Shown: positions 29,097-38,346, numbered from the stretch's first letter. The stretch: 64,000 nucleotides of DNA from QGON01 sp963691905 (GCA_963691905.1 OY829894.1:1550001-1614000), one strand, 5' to 3'. Translations and numbers: made by a program. Notes: generated by a model not told the origin, from the letters alone.

Positions 29097-29546
29097 ATGG
29101 TTGTATATACGGTAGGTACCTTTGATTTATTGCATGTTGGACATCTAGCATTGTTAGAATATTGCGCCACTTTGGGTGATACAGTTGCTGTTGGCGTTGC
29201 TTCTGATGAAGTCGTCAAATTATACAAGCCTAATGTTCCTGTTATTCCGCTTGAACAACGTATTGAAATGCTTCAAGCACTTCGTTGCGTAAATATTGTT
29301 CTTCCATACCATGAACTGGATTACATATCTGTTTGCAAGGAAGTCAAAGCCGATATTTTTGTTATTGGAGAAGATTGGGGTAGAAAACCACATAATCAAG
29401 GTGTAGAAAATTATCTTAAAGAACAAGGCAAAAAGATTGTTCAAGTTAAATATAACCCACGAACTTCATCTACTAAAATAAAACAAAATATCGTAGATCA
29501 ATTTCAAAAAGGAAAACATACAGAGCAAGAAATTACGCAAATATAA
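29097..29546 (+). CDS. Cytidylyltransferase-like protein (TagD/GCT type)
   Basis: A 149-aa nucleotidyltransferase. VGTFDLLHVGH at residues 6-16 contains the HxGH motif (His13, His16) that contacts CTP, and RTSSTKIKQN near 131-140 corresponds to the conserved RTxGxSTT-like end motif. Length and motifs match glycerol-3-phosphate or phosphocholine/ethanolamine cytidylyltransferases, which form CDP-alcohols. It follows the CDP-alcohol phosphatidyltransferase by 49 bp within one cassette, a complete two-step activation and transfer module. Which phosphorylated alcohol it takes cannot be read from the sequence. Confidence 0.85.
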   Translation: MVVYTVGTFDLLHVGHLALLEYCATLGDTVAVGVASDEVVKLYKPNVPVIPLEQRIEMLQALRCVNIVLPYHELDYISVCKEVKADIFVIGEDWGRKPHNQGVENYLKEQGKKIVQVKYNPRTSSTKIKQNIVDQFQKGKHTEQEITQI

Positions 29547-29571
29547 TTAGTATGATCTAGATTAAAAATAA

Positions 29572-29692
29572 GCATAACAAGGCAAATGCACTCGGACAGT
29601 CAAAAGTGTTGTTTGGTTTGTGTATTCCGCTACGCTCCATCTTACACAAACCAAACAACACTTTTGCCTCCCGGTGATTTGCGACGTTAGCT
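29572..29692 (+). repeat. attC9
   Basis: A 121-bp F1 attC (GCATAAC...GTTAGCT) closing the two-gene phospholipid cassette. Confidence 0.92.
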
Positions 29693-29743
29693 GTAAAAAA
29701 ATATTGTCTAGCGCATGAAAGAAGCTATTTTAGGTGCATGTTA

Positions 29744-29989
29744 ATGAGTGATTATCCAAAATGGAAAAGTTTTTTGTGGCAACTTATATTTTTATACATG
29801 GCAGCAAATGCTATTTACGTTATCTTTTTTAAAGAGCATCAACCTAAACAACGACAATCTCGTCAACTTAGTGGCTACCAGCAATTGGTTATTGATGCAA
29901 AAACATATTGCCATGATGAACTGGGTGGGGAGTTTGGTGAAAATTATGACTGCCAAGCTAAAATGATTGACAAGTGGTCTTCTGAGTAA
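29744..29989 (+). CDS. Small single-helix membrane protein
   Basis: An 81-aa hypothetical protein, starting at ATG 29744 (an in-frame ATG at 29738 is closer to the AGG). One transmembrane helix, FLWQLIFLYMAANAIYVIFF, is followed by a polar tail with two Cys (YCHDELG and YDCQAK). Unrecognised. First gene of a two-gene cassette. Confidence 0.55.
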   Translation: MSDYPKWKSFLWQLIFLYMAANAIYVIFFKEHQPKQRQSRQLSGYQQLVIDAKTYCHDELGGEFGENYDCQAKMIDKWSSE

Positions 29990-30051
29990 GTAACCGGCAC
30001 TATCTGATGATTATTTATATAACTATTCGCTATAATAATTGAGTAACGGCA

Positions 30052-30303
30052 ATGAAAAATGAAAAGGTAGATTGGTTTTCATGGTTGGGGATACCTGAAA
30101 GCAGTCATGAGAAATTGTTGTCGGAGGCAAAGAGTCATGGCGTCCCTGTTTTTGACTCGGATTCATCAAAAGATATTTTTAATCGAATCCTTGCATTACG
30201 TACATATAAAGCTAACAGACAAACCGTAATTATTAATTTAGCTCTAACTATCATCACTTTGTCGTCTACAGTAATTGCAGTTTTTAATTTACTGGACCGA
30301 TAA
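30052..30303 (+). CDS. Small protein with C-terminal membrane anchor
   Basis: An 83-aa hypothetical protein. The soluble N-terminal part (WFSWLGIPESSHEKLLSEAK) is followed by TVIINLALTIITLSSTVIAV, a C-terminal transmembrane helix (about 60-79). Tail-anchored proteins of this shape are frequent in cassette arrays. No known family recognised. It shares the cassette with the preceding small membrane protein, 62 bp upstream. Confidence 0.55.
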   Translation: MKNEKVDWFSWLGIPESSHEKLLSEAKSHGVPVFDSDSSKDIFNRILALRTYKANRQTVIINLALTIITLSSTVIAVFNLLDR

Positions 30304-30313
30304 TGGCTAAAAC

Positions 30314-30434
30314 AGCTAACAAAGCAAATTCACTCGGACAGTCAAAAGCATTGTTTAGTTTGTGTATTCCGCTACGCTCCATTTTACACAAACCAAACAC
30401 CACTTTTGCCTTCCGGTGATTTGCGGCGTTAGCT
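30314..30434 (+). repeat. attC10
   Basis: A 121-bp F1 attC (AGCTAAC...GTTAGCT). Confidence 0.92.
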
Positions 30435-30997
30435 GTAAAAGAATTCAGGCATCGCACAAACAAAGCCTTATCGAAACGGCTGATCAGTTTGAAGTTCAAA
30501 GATCGGCACCTGGTTGAATATTTGTCAGAAAGGCGAAGGTACTGATTATTATTTTCGTGGTGAATTCAAGGTTCATAACGCGCTGATGCGGTCAGGCTGG
30601 TCAGAATTACGAAAGTACGAATATTATTTTCGGGGTGAATTCAAAACCATCATGCGCTGAAGCGATCTGGTTGGGCAGAATAACGAAAGCACGAATATTA
30701 TTTTCGGGGTAAATTCAAAGCCATCACGCGCTGATGCGGTCATGTTGCTCAGAATGGCGAAAGCACGAATTATTATTTTCTTGGTAAATACAAAATCTGT
30801 CATACGCTGAAGCGGGATAGTTGGTCACCAAACCAAACAGGCGTAAACTGGTGAATCATCACCCGCCTGAAAGCGGAAAAAGGAAAGCATAAAACAAAAG
30901 AGCAAAAGGAATTCTTAGGTAATGAAGAAGAAATTCAATATTATTTCAATAGCTTATCTCCCCTCTTCCCTGTTTTTTCTATTTAAGTGCGGAGTTC
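30435..30997 (+). other. Cassette without a convincing gene, holding a 75-bp tandem repeat
   Basis: This 560-bp cassette body lies between attC10 and attC11. No supported coding sequence is seen; a short frame at 30922 that runs through attC11 looks accidental. Most of it is the tandem repeat listed separately. Confidence 0.6.
30529..30817 (+). repeat. Degenerate tandem repeat, about 75-bp period, four copies
   Basis: The word ATTATTTTCG recurs at 30548, 30623, 30697 and (as ATTATTTTCT) 30772, giving periods of 75, 74 and 75 bp. Each copy continues with a GGTGAATTCAA-like block and CGCTGATGCGG or CGCTGAAGCGG. Copies 1-2 can be read as YYFRGEFK peptide repeats, but later copies have stops. 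Confidence 0.75.
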
Positions 30998-31115
30998 AGC
31001 TAACAAACACATTCACTCGGACAGGCAAAAGCGTCGTTGATTTGTGCATTCCGCTTCGCTCCATTTTGCACAAACCAACGCCACTTTTGCCTTCCGGTGA
31101 TGTGGGGCGTTAGGG
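30998..31115 (+). repeat. attC11
   Basis: A 118-bp F1-like attC (AGCTAAC...GTTAGGG), slightly shorter than its relatives. Confidence 0.9.
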
Positions 31116-31136
31116 CAATATAAATAGGAATTAGCG

Positions 31137-31886
31137 ATGACAAAGAAGGTTACCGAAAGGATTAAAGATGCTGCGATAAAGTGTCTAAGAGATAATCCTG
31201 ATGGCTTGCGATATTCTGAATTGGTAAAACTAATTTCGGCAGAGGATGAAAAGTTCAACATAAACACAATTAATGGCAGCATATGGAACCTTGATGCCAC
31301 ATATCCAGAAATAGTTTATAAGCCATCGAGAGGGTTGTTTCGCCTAGTTGAATTCAAAGATCCAGAAACTGATGAACTAAAACCAGGAGTTCAACCAAAA
31401 GAAACCAAAAAAATCAAGGAAGAATATTTTTATAAACCATTCTCTAATTGGCTCCAGAATGACATTGAGGACGCAACTCATGCAATTCCCCTTGGAGGAA
31501 ATAGATTTAAAGATAAATGGGGAACACCTGATGTAATTGGCAAAAGAGAGTCAAAAAGGAGCGATATAATACAAGCTCCAATAGAAATAGTATCAGCTGA
31601 AATAAAAACTGAAACAACTCAGCTTATTACTGCATTTGGACAGGCTTGTGCATATAAATTATTTAGCCATAAATGTTATTTGGTAGTTCCTAAGCAATCA
31701 TCACAGGATGAAATAGCCAGGCTTGATTCGCTATGTCAGCTTTTTGGAATAGGATTGGTTTTATTTGATGTTACTAATCACGAATCACCCGATTTTACGA
31801 TTCGTGTTCGCCCAATCAAGCATGAAACAGATTTATTTTACACAAACAAGTATATGAGCAGAATTGAGCAAGAATTATTTAAGTAA
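31137..31886 (+). CDS. Winged-helix plus PD-(D/E)XK nuclease-like protein, copy 1
   Basis: A 249-aa product. Residues 1-70 resemble a winged-helix domain of the HARE type: KVTERIKDAAIKCLRDNPDG, LRYSELVKLI, TINGSIWNLDATYPEIVYK. The C-terminal half has a restriction-endonuclease-like pattern: KWGTPDVIGK (Asp), EIVSAEIKTET (E-x-K) and ITAFGQACAYKLFSHKCYLVV, matching the D...ExK...Q layout of PD-(D/E)XK nucleases. A DNA-processing or defence role is plausible but unproven. A good AGGAATT ribosome site precedes the ATG. The whole cassette is repeated without change at 55101-55850. Confidence 0.6.
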   Translation: MTKKVTERIKDAAIKCLRDNPDGLRYSELVKLISAEDEKFNINTINGSIWNLDATYPEIVYKPSRGLFRLVEFKDPETDELKPGVQPKETKKIKEEYFYKPFSNWLQNDIEDATHAIPLGGNRFKDKWGTPDVIGKRESKRSDIIQAPIEIVSAEIKTETTQLITAFGQACAYKLFSHKCYLVVPKQSSQDEIARLDSLCQLFGIGLVLFDVTNHESPDFTIRVRPIKHETDLFYTNKYMSRIEQELFK

Positions 31887-31889
31887 AAG

Positions 31890-32010
31890 CCCTAACAATG
31901 CAAATTCACTCGGACAGTCAAAAGCGTCGTTTGGTTTGTGTATTCCGCTACGCTCCATTTTACACAAACCAAACGACGCTTTTTCCTTCCGGTGATTTGC
32001 GACGTTAGGA
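31890..32010 (+). repeat. attC12
   Basis: A 121-bp F1 attC (CCCTAAC...GTTAGGA), identical through the core to attC33 of the duplicated cassette. Confidence 0.92.
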
Positions 32011-32023
32011 TTCAAAACAAACA

Positions 32024-33109
32024 ATGCCTGAGCCATTAAAAAACTTATATAGCGTTGAGCTTATCGAATCCTTGTGTGAACAAGTATCAAACCTGTATGA
32101 AAAATTTGATGAAGATAGCTTTTCCGCCCATGTAATTGATGATGAATGGGAAGATAAAGAACTAAAAGAGCGTATGAAGCACATTTCAGAATCATTGCAC
32201 CAATATTTACCAATGGAATATTCTGATGCTATTCAAGTGCTAATGAAGTCATCTTCAAAATTTAGCGGATTCCAGTATATGTTTTTCCCTGGTTTTGTTG
32301 AGCTGTATGGTTTGAGTAAATATGAAGAATCAATTCAAGCATTAGAACATTTCACTAAACACTCAAGCTCTGAATTTGCAGTTCGCCCATTCATAAAAAA
32401 GCACAGTCATAAAATGATGGCACAAATGGAGGCATGGGCTGAATCAGAAAATCACCATGTACGCCGTCTTGCATCTGAAGGGTGTCGTCCTCGTTTACCA
32501 TGGGCAATGGCACTTCCTGAATTTAAGCAAGACCCATCCCAAATCTTGCCAATTTTGGAAAAACTAAAAAATGATGATAGTAAATATGTGAGAAGAAGTG
32601 TCGCCAATAATCTTAACGACATATCAAAAGATAATCCGCAAATTGTAATAGAAATAGCCAAAAACTGGTTGGGTAACAATCAACAAATGGATTGGGTTGT
32701 TAAACATGCCTGTCGCACCCTGCTAAAACAAGGAGACCCAGAGATAATGAATTTGTTTGGCTTCTCAAAGCCAGGGCATATTAAAATCATAAACTTTATA
32801 GCCCAAAAGACCGTTGAAATGGGAGAAAATTTGGACTTTTCTTTCAATCTTAAATCGCAGCAACAAAAACTCGGTAAACTTAGAATCGAATATGCGATAG
32901 GCTTCGTAAAGAAAAACGGTACTGTATCAAGAAAAATATTTAAAATATCCGAATCAGAAATTAGTGGTAATAATATAACGGTTATGAAATCTCATTCGTT
33001 CAAGAAAATTTCAACAAGGAAGTATTATTCGGGCAAGCACTCAGTCAATATTATTGTAAACGGGCATGAATTGGCAGGCATGGAGTTTCTATTAAATGAA
33101 AAATCCTAA
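32024..33109 (+). CDS. AlkD-like DNA alkylation repair protein (HEAT repeat)
   Basis: A 361-aa protein. The first 250 residues are helical repeats like those of the AlkD/AlkC glycosylase family: YSDAIQVLMKSS, FVELYGLSKYEESIQALEHF, WAESENHHVRRLASEGCRPRLPW and DSKYVRRSVANNLNDISKDNP. The RRLASEGxRPRLPWA stretch is characteristic of DNA alkylation repair proteins. Members remove positively charged alkylated bases. The C-terminal 100 residues form an extra beta-rich domain (LRIEYAIGFVKKNGTVSRKIF), as in longer members. The stop TAA abuts the attC that carries the group II intron. Confidence 0.8.
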   Translation: MPEPLKNLYSVELIESLCEQVSNLYEKFDEDSFSAHVIDDEWEDKELKERMKHISESLHQYLPMEYSDAIQVLMKSSSKFSGFQYMFFPGFVELYGLSKYEESIQALEHFTKHSSSEFAVRPFIKKHSHKMMAQMEAWAESENHHVRRLASEGCRPRLPWAMALPEFKQDPSQILPILEKLKNDDSKYVRRSVANNLNDISKDNPQIVIEIAKNWLGNNQQMDWVVKHACRTLLKQGDPEIMNLFGFSKPGHIKIINFIAQKTVEMGENLDFSFNLKSQQQKLGKLRIEYAIGFVKKNGTVSRKIFKISESEISGNNITVMKSHSFKKISTRKYYSGKHSVNIIVNGHELAGMEFLLNEKS

Positions 33110-33180
33110 TCGGGTAAGGGAGGGTCTCTAGCCCTCCCTCCCCACACCACCTGGCATGCGGGTCCGCACCAGGCGGTTCA

Positions 33181-34488
33181 TCAAGCATAGTGAAACTTGA
33201 TCCACAGTTCTCTAACAGAGACGAGCCCCTGTTTCCCCAACCATTTATTGGTCATTCCGGATTGTGTCGCCAGCGTTCTGGCTAAACGATAAGGGCCTTT
33301 AGAGCTTAAACCAAGATACACAGCTGTTCGTGACCTGGTGCCCAACCGGATTAGATTGCGGATACGAGTGCGCGGTTTACGCCACTGCTTCAGATAGCAC
33401 ATGCGTATGCGTCGCCGTATCCATTCATCCAGCCCCGGTAAAGGCCGATAATATTCTGAAAGACCGAAGTAGTTGATCCACCCCCGGATATAGAGTCGAA
33501 GTTCACGGTAGCGACGTTGCATTGAGATTCCCCAGGAACGCTTCGTCAATCGACGAATGTTTCGCTTGAAGTCACTCAGTGCTTTTTCACTCCAGCGGAT
33601 CTTCTTCCCTCGGAAGGTAAAGCCAAGAAAGTGGAGGTCGTTGGTTTTCACCACCTTGCTCTTCTTCTCATTGGTCACTAGCTTTAGTTTGGTGATCAGG
33701 AAACGCTTTATCCACTCCATCACACGGAAGCCTGCCGATGTCGATTTTACGCTGATGACAAAGTCATCGGCATAGCGGGCAAAACGCATTCCTCGTGATT
33801 CCAGGAGTTTATCCAGATCATCCAGCACCACGTTGGCCAGCAACGGTGAAAGTGGACCTCCTTGCGGAACCCCTTCTGGTGTGGGATGGAGATTGTCATC
33901 GATCACTACACCGGCACGTAGATAACGCCCAATCAATTTGAGTAGACGTTTATCTTGGATATGCCGGGATAGCCTCGTCATCAGGATGTCGTGGTTCACT
34001 CTGTCAAAGAACTTAGAGAGATCGACATCCACGGCAACGCGGTACCCCTCTTCTATATAGGCCTTGATCTGTCTCACTGCACCGTGGGCATTTCGCCCAG
34101 GCCGGAAACCATGGCTTGAATCAGAGAAGGTAGGATCGATGATCGGTAGTAGCACCTGGGCAATGGCCTGCTGTATCACGCGGTCATTAACGGAGGGAAT
34201 ACCCAGCAGGCGGCTGCCGCCACCCGGCTTGGGGATCTCCATGCGCTTTACTGGCTGCGGGATATAGTAGCCATGTTCCAGGGCTCGTCGAGTCGCGGCC
34301 CAGTGCAGCCTGGCCCATTGAGGGTAGTCCTCAATGGAAATCCCATCAGCACCGGGTGCCCCCTTGTTCCGCCGTACCCGCTTCCATGCGGTATGGAGGT
34401 TTTCCGGGGACAAGACCCGTTCCAGTAGATTTTCGTTCAAGGCTGGTTGCTGCATCACATCGCCAGTCTGAGACTTTTCGTTTAGCAC
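33181..34488 (-). CDS. ltrA: Group II intron reverse transcriptase/maturase
   Basis: A 435-aa intron-encoded protein. The reverse transcriptase domain (about 60-290) has IPKPGGGSRLLGIPSVNDRV, VDVDLSKFFDRVNH, GVPQGGPLSPLLANVVLDDL and the catalytic FARYADDFVI. A maturase (X) domain follows, with RGKKIRWSEKALSDFKRNIR and INYFGLSEYYRPL. No HNH endonuclease domain is present, as usual for class C introns, which use stem-loop DNA targets. It promotes splicing and retrohoming of the intron it lies in. An internal ATG (MQQPALNEN) may be the true start. Confidence 0.93.
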   Translation of the reverse strand: MLNEKSQTGDVMQQPALNENLLERVLSPENLHTAWKRVRRNKGAPGADGISIEDYPQWARLHWAATRRALEHGYYIPQPVKRMEIPKPGGGSRLLGIPSVNDRVIQQAIAQVLLPIIDPTFSDSSHGFRPGRNAHGAVRQIKAYIEEGYRVAVDVDLSKFFDRVNHDILMTRLSRHIQDKRLLKLIGRYLRAGVVIDDNLHPTPEGVPQGGPLSPLLANVVLDDLDKLLESRGMRFARYADDFVISVKSTSAGFRVMEWIKRFLITKLKLVTNEKKSKVVKTNDLHFLGFTFRGKKIRWSEKALSDFKRNIRRLTKRSWGISMQRRYRELRLYIRGWINYFGLSEYYRPLPGLDEWIRRRIRMCYLKQWRKPRTRIRNLIRLGTRSRTAVYLGLSSKGPYRLARTLATQSGMTNKWLGKQGLVSVRELWIKFHYA

Positions 34489-35076
34489 GAACTACGCCTC
34501 CGCTGAGATGAGTGAGACTCCTCCTTGGTTGATGTTCGGCCCTTCCCGATAGCCCCCTGCCTTGGGTTCATCAATACTATGGCCTCGGCTGACTTCTGCT
34601 CAATCACTCGGTGGGTTGCCCCACAGGGCGCTATCGGTTTTCCATCTGATTCGCTCCTATCAGTCGATGGAGGCTGATAAGCCCAGGCTTGATCGACCAG
34701 TGGCCTGACTGGCGCTCTACCGATCGCATGTTGAGCAGATCTCCCCAGATAAGAGCATGAACTGTCACGGCACAACCGCGTCATTTACCTTATCCCCCGA
34801 ACCACAGGGCTTTGCTGTCTTGTGCCAGCTCGCCCCAGGGAAGTAGGCCTTATATGACGTTTCTGTTCGTCGGCTCGCCGTTTTGCGCTTAGGCTTCCTC
34901 CAGACCCCACCTCACGGTGGCGCCCTTGCCCTCGGCGGGTAGTTGGTGTCAAATGGACAGGAATGAAAGGAGTCACCCACAGAGAGGGAATCCTATGTAT
35001 CTCATTTCCGATCATCGACAGTGGTTCTCCTACAGGGGACTTTCACCCCATAAGTTCATGCCCATGCTGGGCGTAC
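34489..35076 (-). ncRNA. Group IIC intron ribozyme domains I to III
   Basis: This 588-bp stretch without a gene is the 5' ribozyme half of the intron, from GTACGCCC to the start of the maturase. I do not see full domain folding by eye; apparent short reading frames within it are accidental. Confidence 0.75.
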
Positions 35077-35170
35077 ACAAAAGCATACACGCGGACTGCC
35101 AAAAGCGGCGCGGCTTCCGCTACGCTACAGCCACCCCACTTTTGGCAGCCGGTGATGCTAGGCGTTAGAA
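35077..35170 (+). repeat. attC13, right part (split by the intron)
   Basis: With 33104-33108 (TCCTA) on the other side of the intron, this forms one attC of about 99 bp ending GTTAGAA. Inner arms are ACTGCCAAAAGCGG and CCACTTTTGGCAGCC. It belongs to the AlkD-like cassette. Confidence 0.85.
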
Positions 35171-35640
35171 AGCGTAAGGAATAAAAACAGAAGCATAAAA
35201 AGACAAAAATAAATAATCAGGTTGCGGCTTGAGAACATTCAAATTATTTCAAATTCAGCATATCGTTCATCTGAAAAACATCGAAAATAATTATTAGCTA
35301 CAAAATCGTAAAACCTTAAAAATTCCTGGTGTCTTGAAAAATATGCAACTCATTAAATCTGGCACATCGTTAATATCAAAAACCATATTATTAATTATCG
35401 GCAAAGTTTAGCTTTAAAAAAACCATATAAAAACAATCCTTTAACCTCTGGCTAGTATCAAGATTGCAGTTGAACAAATTAAGATCGAGCTTTGCTCGGT
35501 ATTTTATATTTCAATGGCTAATCTGGTTTTAAAAATAAACCCTGTCATTTTAAAACTTGATTTCATTTCAAATCAGCAGTAGTTTTACAGCAACGTAACA
35601 ATTTAAAAACTAAAATTTAGTCAGTTATGCGGTTACGCTC
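35171..35640 (+). other. AT-rich cassette body with no recognisable gene
   Basis: About 470 bp between attC13 and attC14. Very AT-rich, with no open frame of note on the plus strand, no ribosome site followed by a plausible start, and no similarity to the N-cassettes. Possibly a decayed cassette. Confidence 0.55.
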
Positions 35641-35727
35641 TTCTAACAATAAAATGCACTCGGAAAAAGCAAAGCTACGGTCGTTCCTCCCTACGCTTCG
35701 CTTTCCCGGTGATTTTGGCCGTTAGCG
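35641..35727 (+). repeat. attC14
   Basis: A short 87-bp attC (TTCTAAC...GTTAGCG) with the GATTTTGGCC right part shared with attC23 and attC24. Confidence 0.85.
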
Positions 35728-36345
35728 CTAATAGGTTTTGAGCAATACATAAAGAAATCAGATAAACGGAAAGAATGAAAAAATCAAATTTCGGAAAGCA
35801 GTTGGCCCTGGCGCCCTACTCTTTTATGAATTGATCTGAAAACCTGAAACAATGATGTAGCTCTGTTGGTAGAAGGTCGCTTTATCCAGGCAAAAAGAAT
35901 GAAAATTACGTCAATTCGTAAAGCGCATGCCAGATTGGTGGCTTGTCCAGAACAGTGGCAAGTAACCAGTAGTTCATTGCCAAAATGATTGCTTTTACTT
36001 TTCACCAGCCTGAGAGTCTCAAATTTATTGCGGCCCTGTAGAATGCAATCGGCTTCCGGAAATTCAACACAAATACGAATTGATTGCATTACCCAACATA
36101 ATCAACCTGGAAAAATAGAAAAAGCGAAAAAACATTAAAAATTAGGTTTCAAGTAAACTAAGGAAAAAGCCTTTTCAAATAGAGCGTAGAGCAATGAAAG
36201 CGTATAAACTCATCATCGGAGTGAAGGCTTGCGCTAACAAGCGCATTAACTCGGACAGCCAAAAGCGTCGTTTGTTTTGTGTATTCCGCTCCGCTCCATT
36301 TTGCACAAAACAAACGCCACTTTCGGCTTCCGGTTATGCTGAACG
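35722..36345 (+). repeat. N-cassette copy 6
   Basis: Complete unit, type A interior, opening the second tandem block (copies 6-8). The 29-aa frame is open. Confidence 0.85.
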
Positions 36346-36351
36346 TTAGCG
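36232..36351 (+). repeat. attC15
   Basis: A 120-bp F2 attC closing N-cassette copy 6. Confidence 0.92.
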
Positions 36352-36968
36352 CTAATAGGTTTCGAGCAATAAAAGAGAGATCAGATAAACGGAAAGTATG
36401 AAAAATAAAATTTCGTAAAGCAGTTGGCCATGGCACCCTACTTTTTACGTAGTGTTCTGAAAACCTGAAACATTGATGTAGCTCTGTTGGTAGAAGGTAC
36501 CTTTATCCGGGCAAAAAGAATAAAAATTACGTCAATTCATAAAGCGCATATAAGATTGGTGGCAAGTCCTGAACAACAGCAAATAACTGGTAGTTCATTA
36601 CCAAAATGATTGCTTTTACTTTTCGCCAGTCTGAGAGTCTCAAACTAATTGCGGCCCTGTAGAATGAAATCAGTTTCCTGAAGTTCAACGCAAATGCGAA
36701 TCGATCGAATTATCAAGCACAAGCAATCTGAGAAAATAGAAAAAACAAAAAATCCATTATAAATTTAGGTTTCAAGTAAACTAAGGAAAAATCCTTTTCA
36801 AATAGAGCGTAGAGCAATGAAACCGTACAAACTTATTATCGGAGTGGAAGCCTGCGCTAACAAGCGCATTAACTCGGACAGCCAAAAGCGTCGTTTGTTT
36901 TGTGTATTCCGCTCCGCTCCATTTTGCACAAAACAAACGCCACTTTCGGCTTCCGGTTATGCAAGACG
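36346..36968 (+). repeat. N-cassette copy 7
   Basis: Complete unit, type B interior. The 29-aa frame has lost its ATG (ATAAAAATTACG), and the central frame has extra stops. Confidence 0.85.
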
Positions 36969-36974
36969 TTAGCG
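36855..36974 (+). repeat. attC16
   Basis: A 120-bp F2 attC closing N-cassette copy 7. Confidence 0.92.
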
Positions 36975-37574
36975 CTAATAGGTTTTGAGCAATACAAGAG
37001 AGATCAGATAAACTGAAAGAATGAAAAATCGAATTTCGTAAAGCAGTTCACCTGGCGCTCTACTCTATTACGTGTTGTTCTGAAAACTTGAACAGTAATG
37101 TAGCCCTACTGATAGAGACTAGCTTTATCCAGGCAGAAAGAATGAAAATTACGTCAATTCATAAAGCGCCTACCAGATTGGTGGCAAGTCCAGAACAGTG
37201 GCAAGTAACCGGTAGTTCATTTCAAAAATGATTGCTTTTACTTTTCACCAGTCTGAGAGCCTCAAATCAATTGCGGCCCTGTAGAATGAAATCAGTTTCC
37301 TGAAGTTCAACGCAAATGCGAATCAATCAAATTATCAAGCACAAGCAATCAGCGAAAATAGAAAAAACAAAAAATCCATTATAAATTAGGTTTCAAGTAA
37401 ACTAAGAAAAAAGCCTTTTCAAATAGATCATAGCAAACTCATCATCGGAGTAGAATCCTGCGCTAACAAGCGCATTAACTCGGACAGCCAAAAGTGGCGT
37501 TGGTTTTGTGCATTTCGCTACGCTCATTTTTGCACATAACCAACGCCACTTTTGGCTTCCGGTTATGCTGGACG
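36969..37574 (+). repeat. N-cassette copy 8
   Basis: Slightly shortened unit (about 606 bp) lacking part of the segment before the attC. The 29-aa frame is open with a changed end (SSFQK). Confidence 0.85.
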
Positions 37575-37580
37575 TTAGCT
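37461..37580 (+). repeat. attC17
   Basis: A 120-bp F2 attC (CGCTAAC...GTTAGCT), the junction to a coding cassette. Confidence 0.92.
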
Positions 37581-37595
37581 GTTCAAGGAAAGCAG

Positions 37596-38180
37596 ATGAG
37601 CTATGTAGCTAAATTCGAAATGATTAATGGACATCTGTTCAGATTCGACACGAGAATTTATCTTGGTGAATATGATCTAGAAGCCAATGGTAAGTGTGTA
37701 GGAGCCATCATCGGAAAAAATCCTGGTTCGGCGAAACCAACTAAGCATGGGAGATTAGAGTTACTAGATTTAGATGGGGATAAAATGCTTCCATTTGTGA
37801 GAAATCGTTTTACTGCTGCCTTTCAACATCTTGGCAAAACCGCATCACAAAACTCATTCATTAGGGTTTGGAATCTTTTCTACCTGTGCAATGCAAACCT
37901 AGAAGAAGCAAAGAAAGTTTTTTCCGGTTACACGTCTCCACCGTTTTGCCAAACAGAGGCGGAGGAATCACCATTCGTCTGGTTCGGTTGGGGTGGAAAT
38001 GACAAGTTCTTAAATCCGTTCAAAGAGCGCTTTATTAACAGAAAACACGATAAGCCTTTTTTCTTTGACAACAAAATACGCAAAATACATGAGGCGATAC
38101 CATCTGTTATGGATTCAGCCAAACATACGCAAGGAATGCCCGCACACCCTATAGAGAGTTATTTAGCAAAGATGCTTTGA
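37596..38180 (+). CDS. DUF1643-like protein
   Basis: A 194-aa product starting at ATG 37596 behind AAGGAAAG. A longer frame into attC17 exists but ignores this ribosome site. The pattern GAIIGKNPGSAKPT near residue 35, then FIRVWNLFYLCNANLEEAKK and FVWFGWGGNDKFLNPFKER, resembles DUF1643 proteins (LNPSTA-type opening, NLF and WG motifs), a family of unknown function frequent in mobile elements. Assignment is from pattern memory. Single-gene cassette. Confidence 0.6.
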   Translation: MSYVAKFEMINGHLFRFDTRIYLGEYDLEANGKCVGAIIGKNPGSAKPTKHGRLELLDLDGDKMLPFVRNRFTAAFQHLGKTASQNSFIRVWNLFYLCNANLEEAKKVFSGYTSPPFCQTEAEESPFVWFGWGGNDKFLNPFKERFINRKHDKPFFFDNKIRKIHEAIPSVMDSAKHTQGMPAHPIESYLAKML

Positions 38181-38197
38181 GTGGACACAAAAAACAC

Positions 38198-38318
38198 AGC
38201 TAACAAGGCAAATTCACTCGGACAGGCAAAAGCGTTGCTTGGTTTGTGTATTCCGCTGCGCTCCATTTTACACAAACCAAGCAACGCTTTTGCCTTCCGG
38301 TGATTTGCGGCGTTAGGC
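38198..38318 (+). repeat. attC18
   Basis: A 121-bp F1 attC (AGCTAAC...GTTAGGC) with near-perfect inner arms AAAAGCGTTGCTTGGTTTG / CAAACCAAGCAACGCTTTT. Confidence 0.92.
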
Positions 38319-38346
38319 TAATATGTAGCGCATGAGAGATGCTTAA

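Larger units (their letters stand above)
33109..35076 (-). mobile_element. Group IIC-attC intron inserted in an attC site
   Basis: A self-splicing intron of about 1968 bp on the minus strand. Its 5' end reads GTACGCCCAGCATGGGC with GGGGTGAAAGTCCCC shortly after; its 3' end carries a domain V/VI-like GGAGGGAGGGCTAGAGACCC and ends CCCGAT. Removing it rejoins CCTA with ACAAAAGC, rebuilding a standard attC R'' site (CCTAAC). Ends could shift by 2 bases (a GTGTACGCC start). Group IIC-attC introns are known to insert in attC sites opposite to cassette genes, exactly as here. The maturase gene is in domain IV. Confidence 0.88.

Noticed and set aside
30922..31113. 63-aa plus-strand frame before the first nuclease-like cassette
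   Set aside because: Half of it is attC11 read through, and the rest is low-complexity. The attC part gives the same peptide-like text wherever it is read.
34785..35184. Short frames on both strands between the maturase gene and attC13
   Set aside because: This is the ribozyme part of the group II intron, so no protein is expected.
37494..37595. Longer N-terminus for the DUF1643-like gene
   Set aside because: The extra codons come from attC17. ATG 37596 has a good ribosome site and matches the expected protein start.
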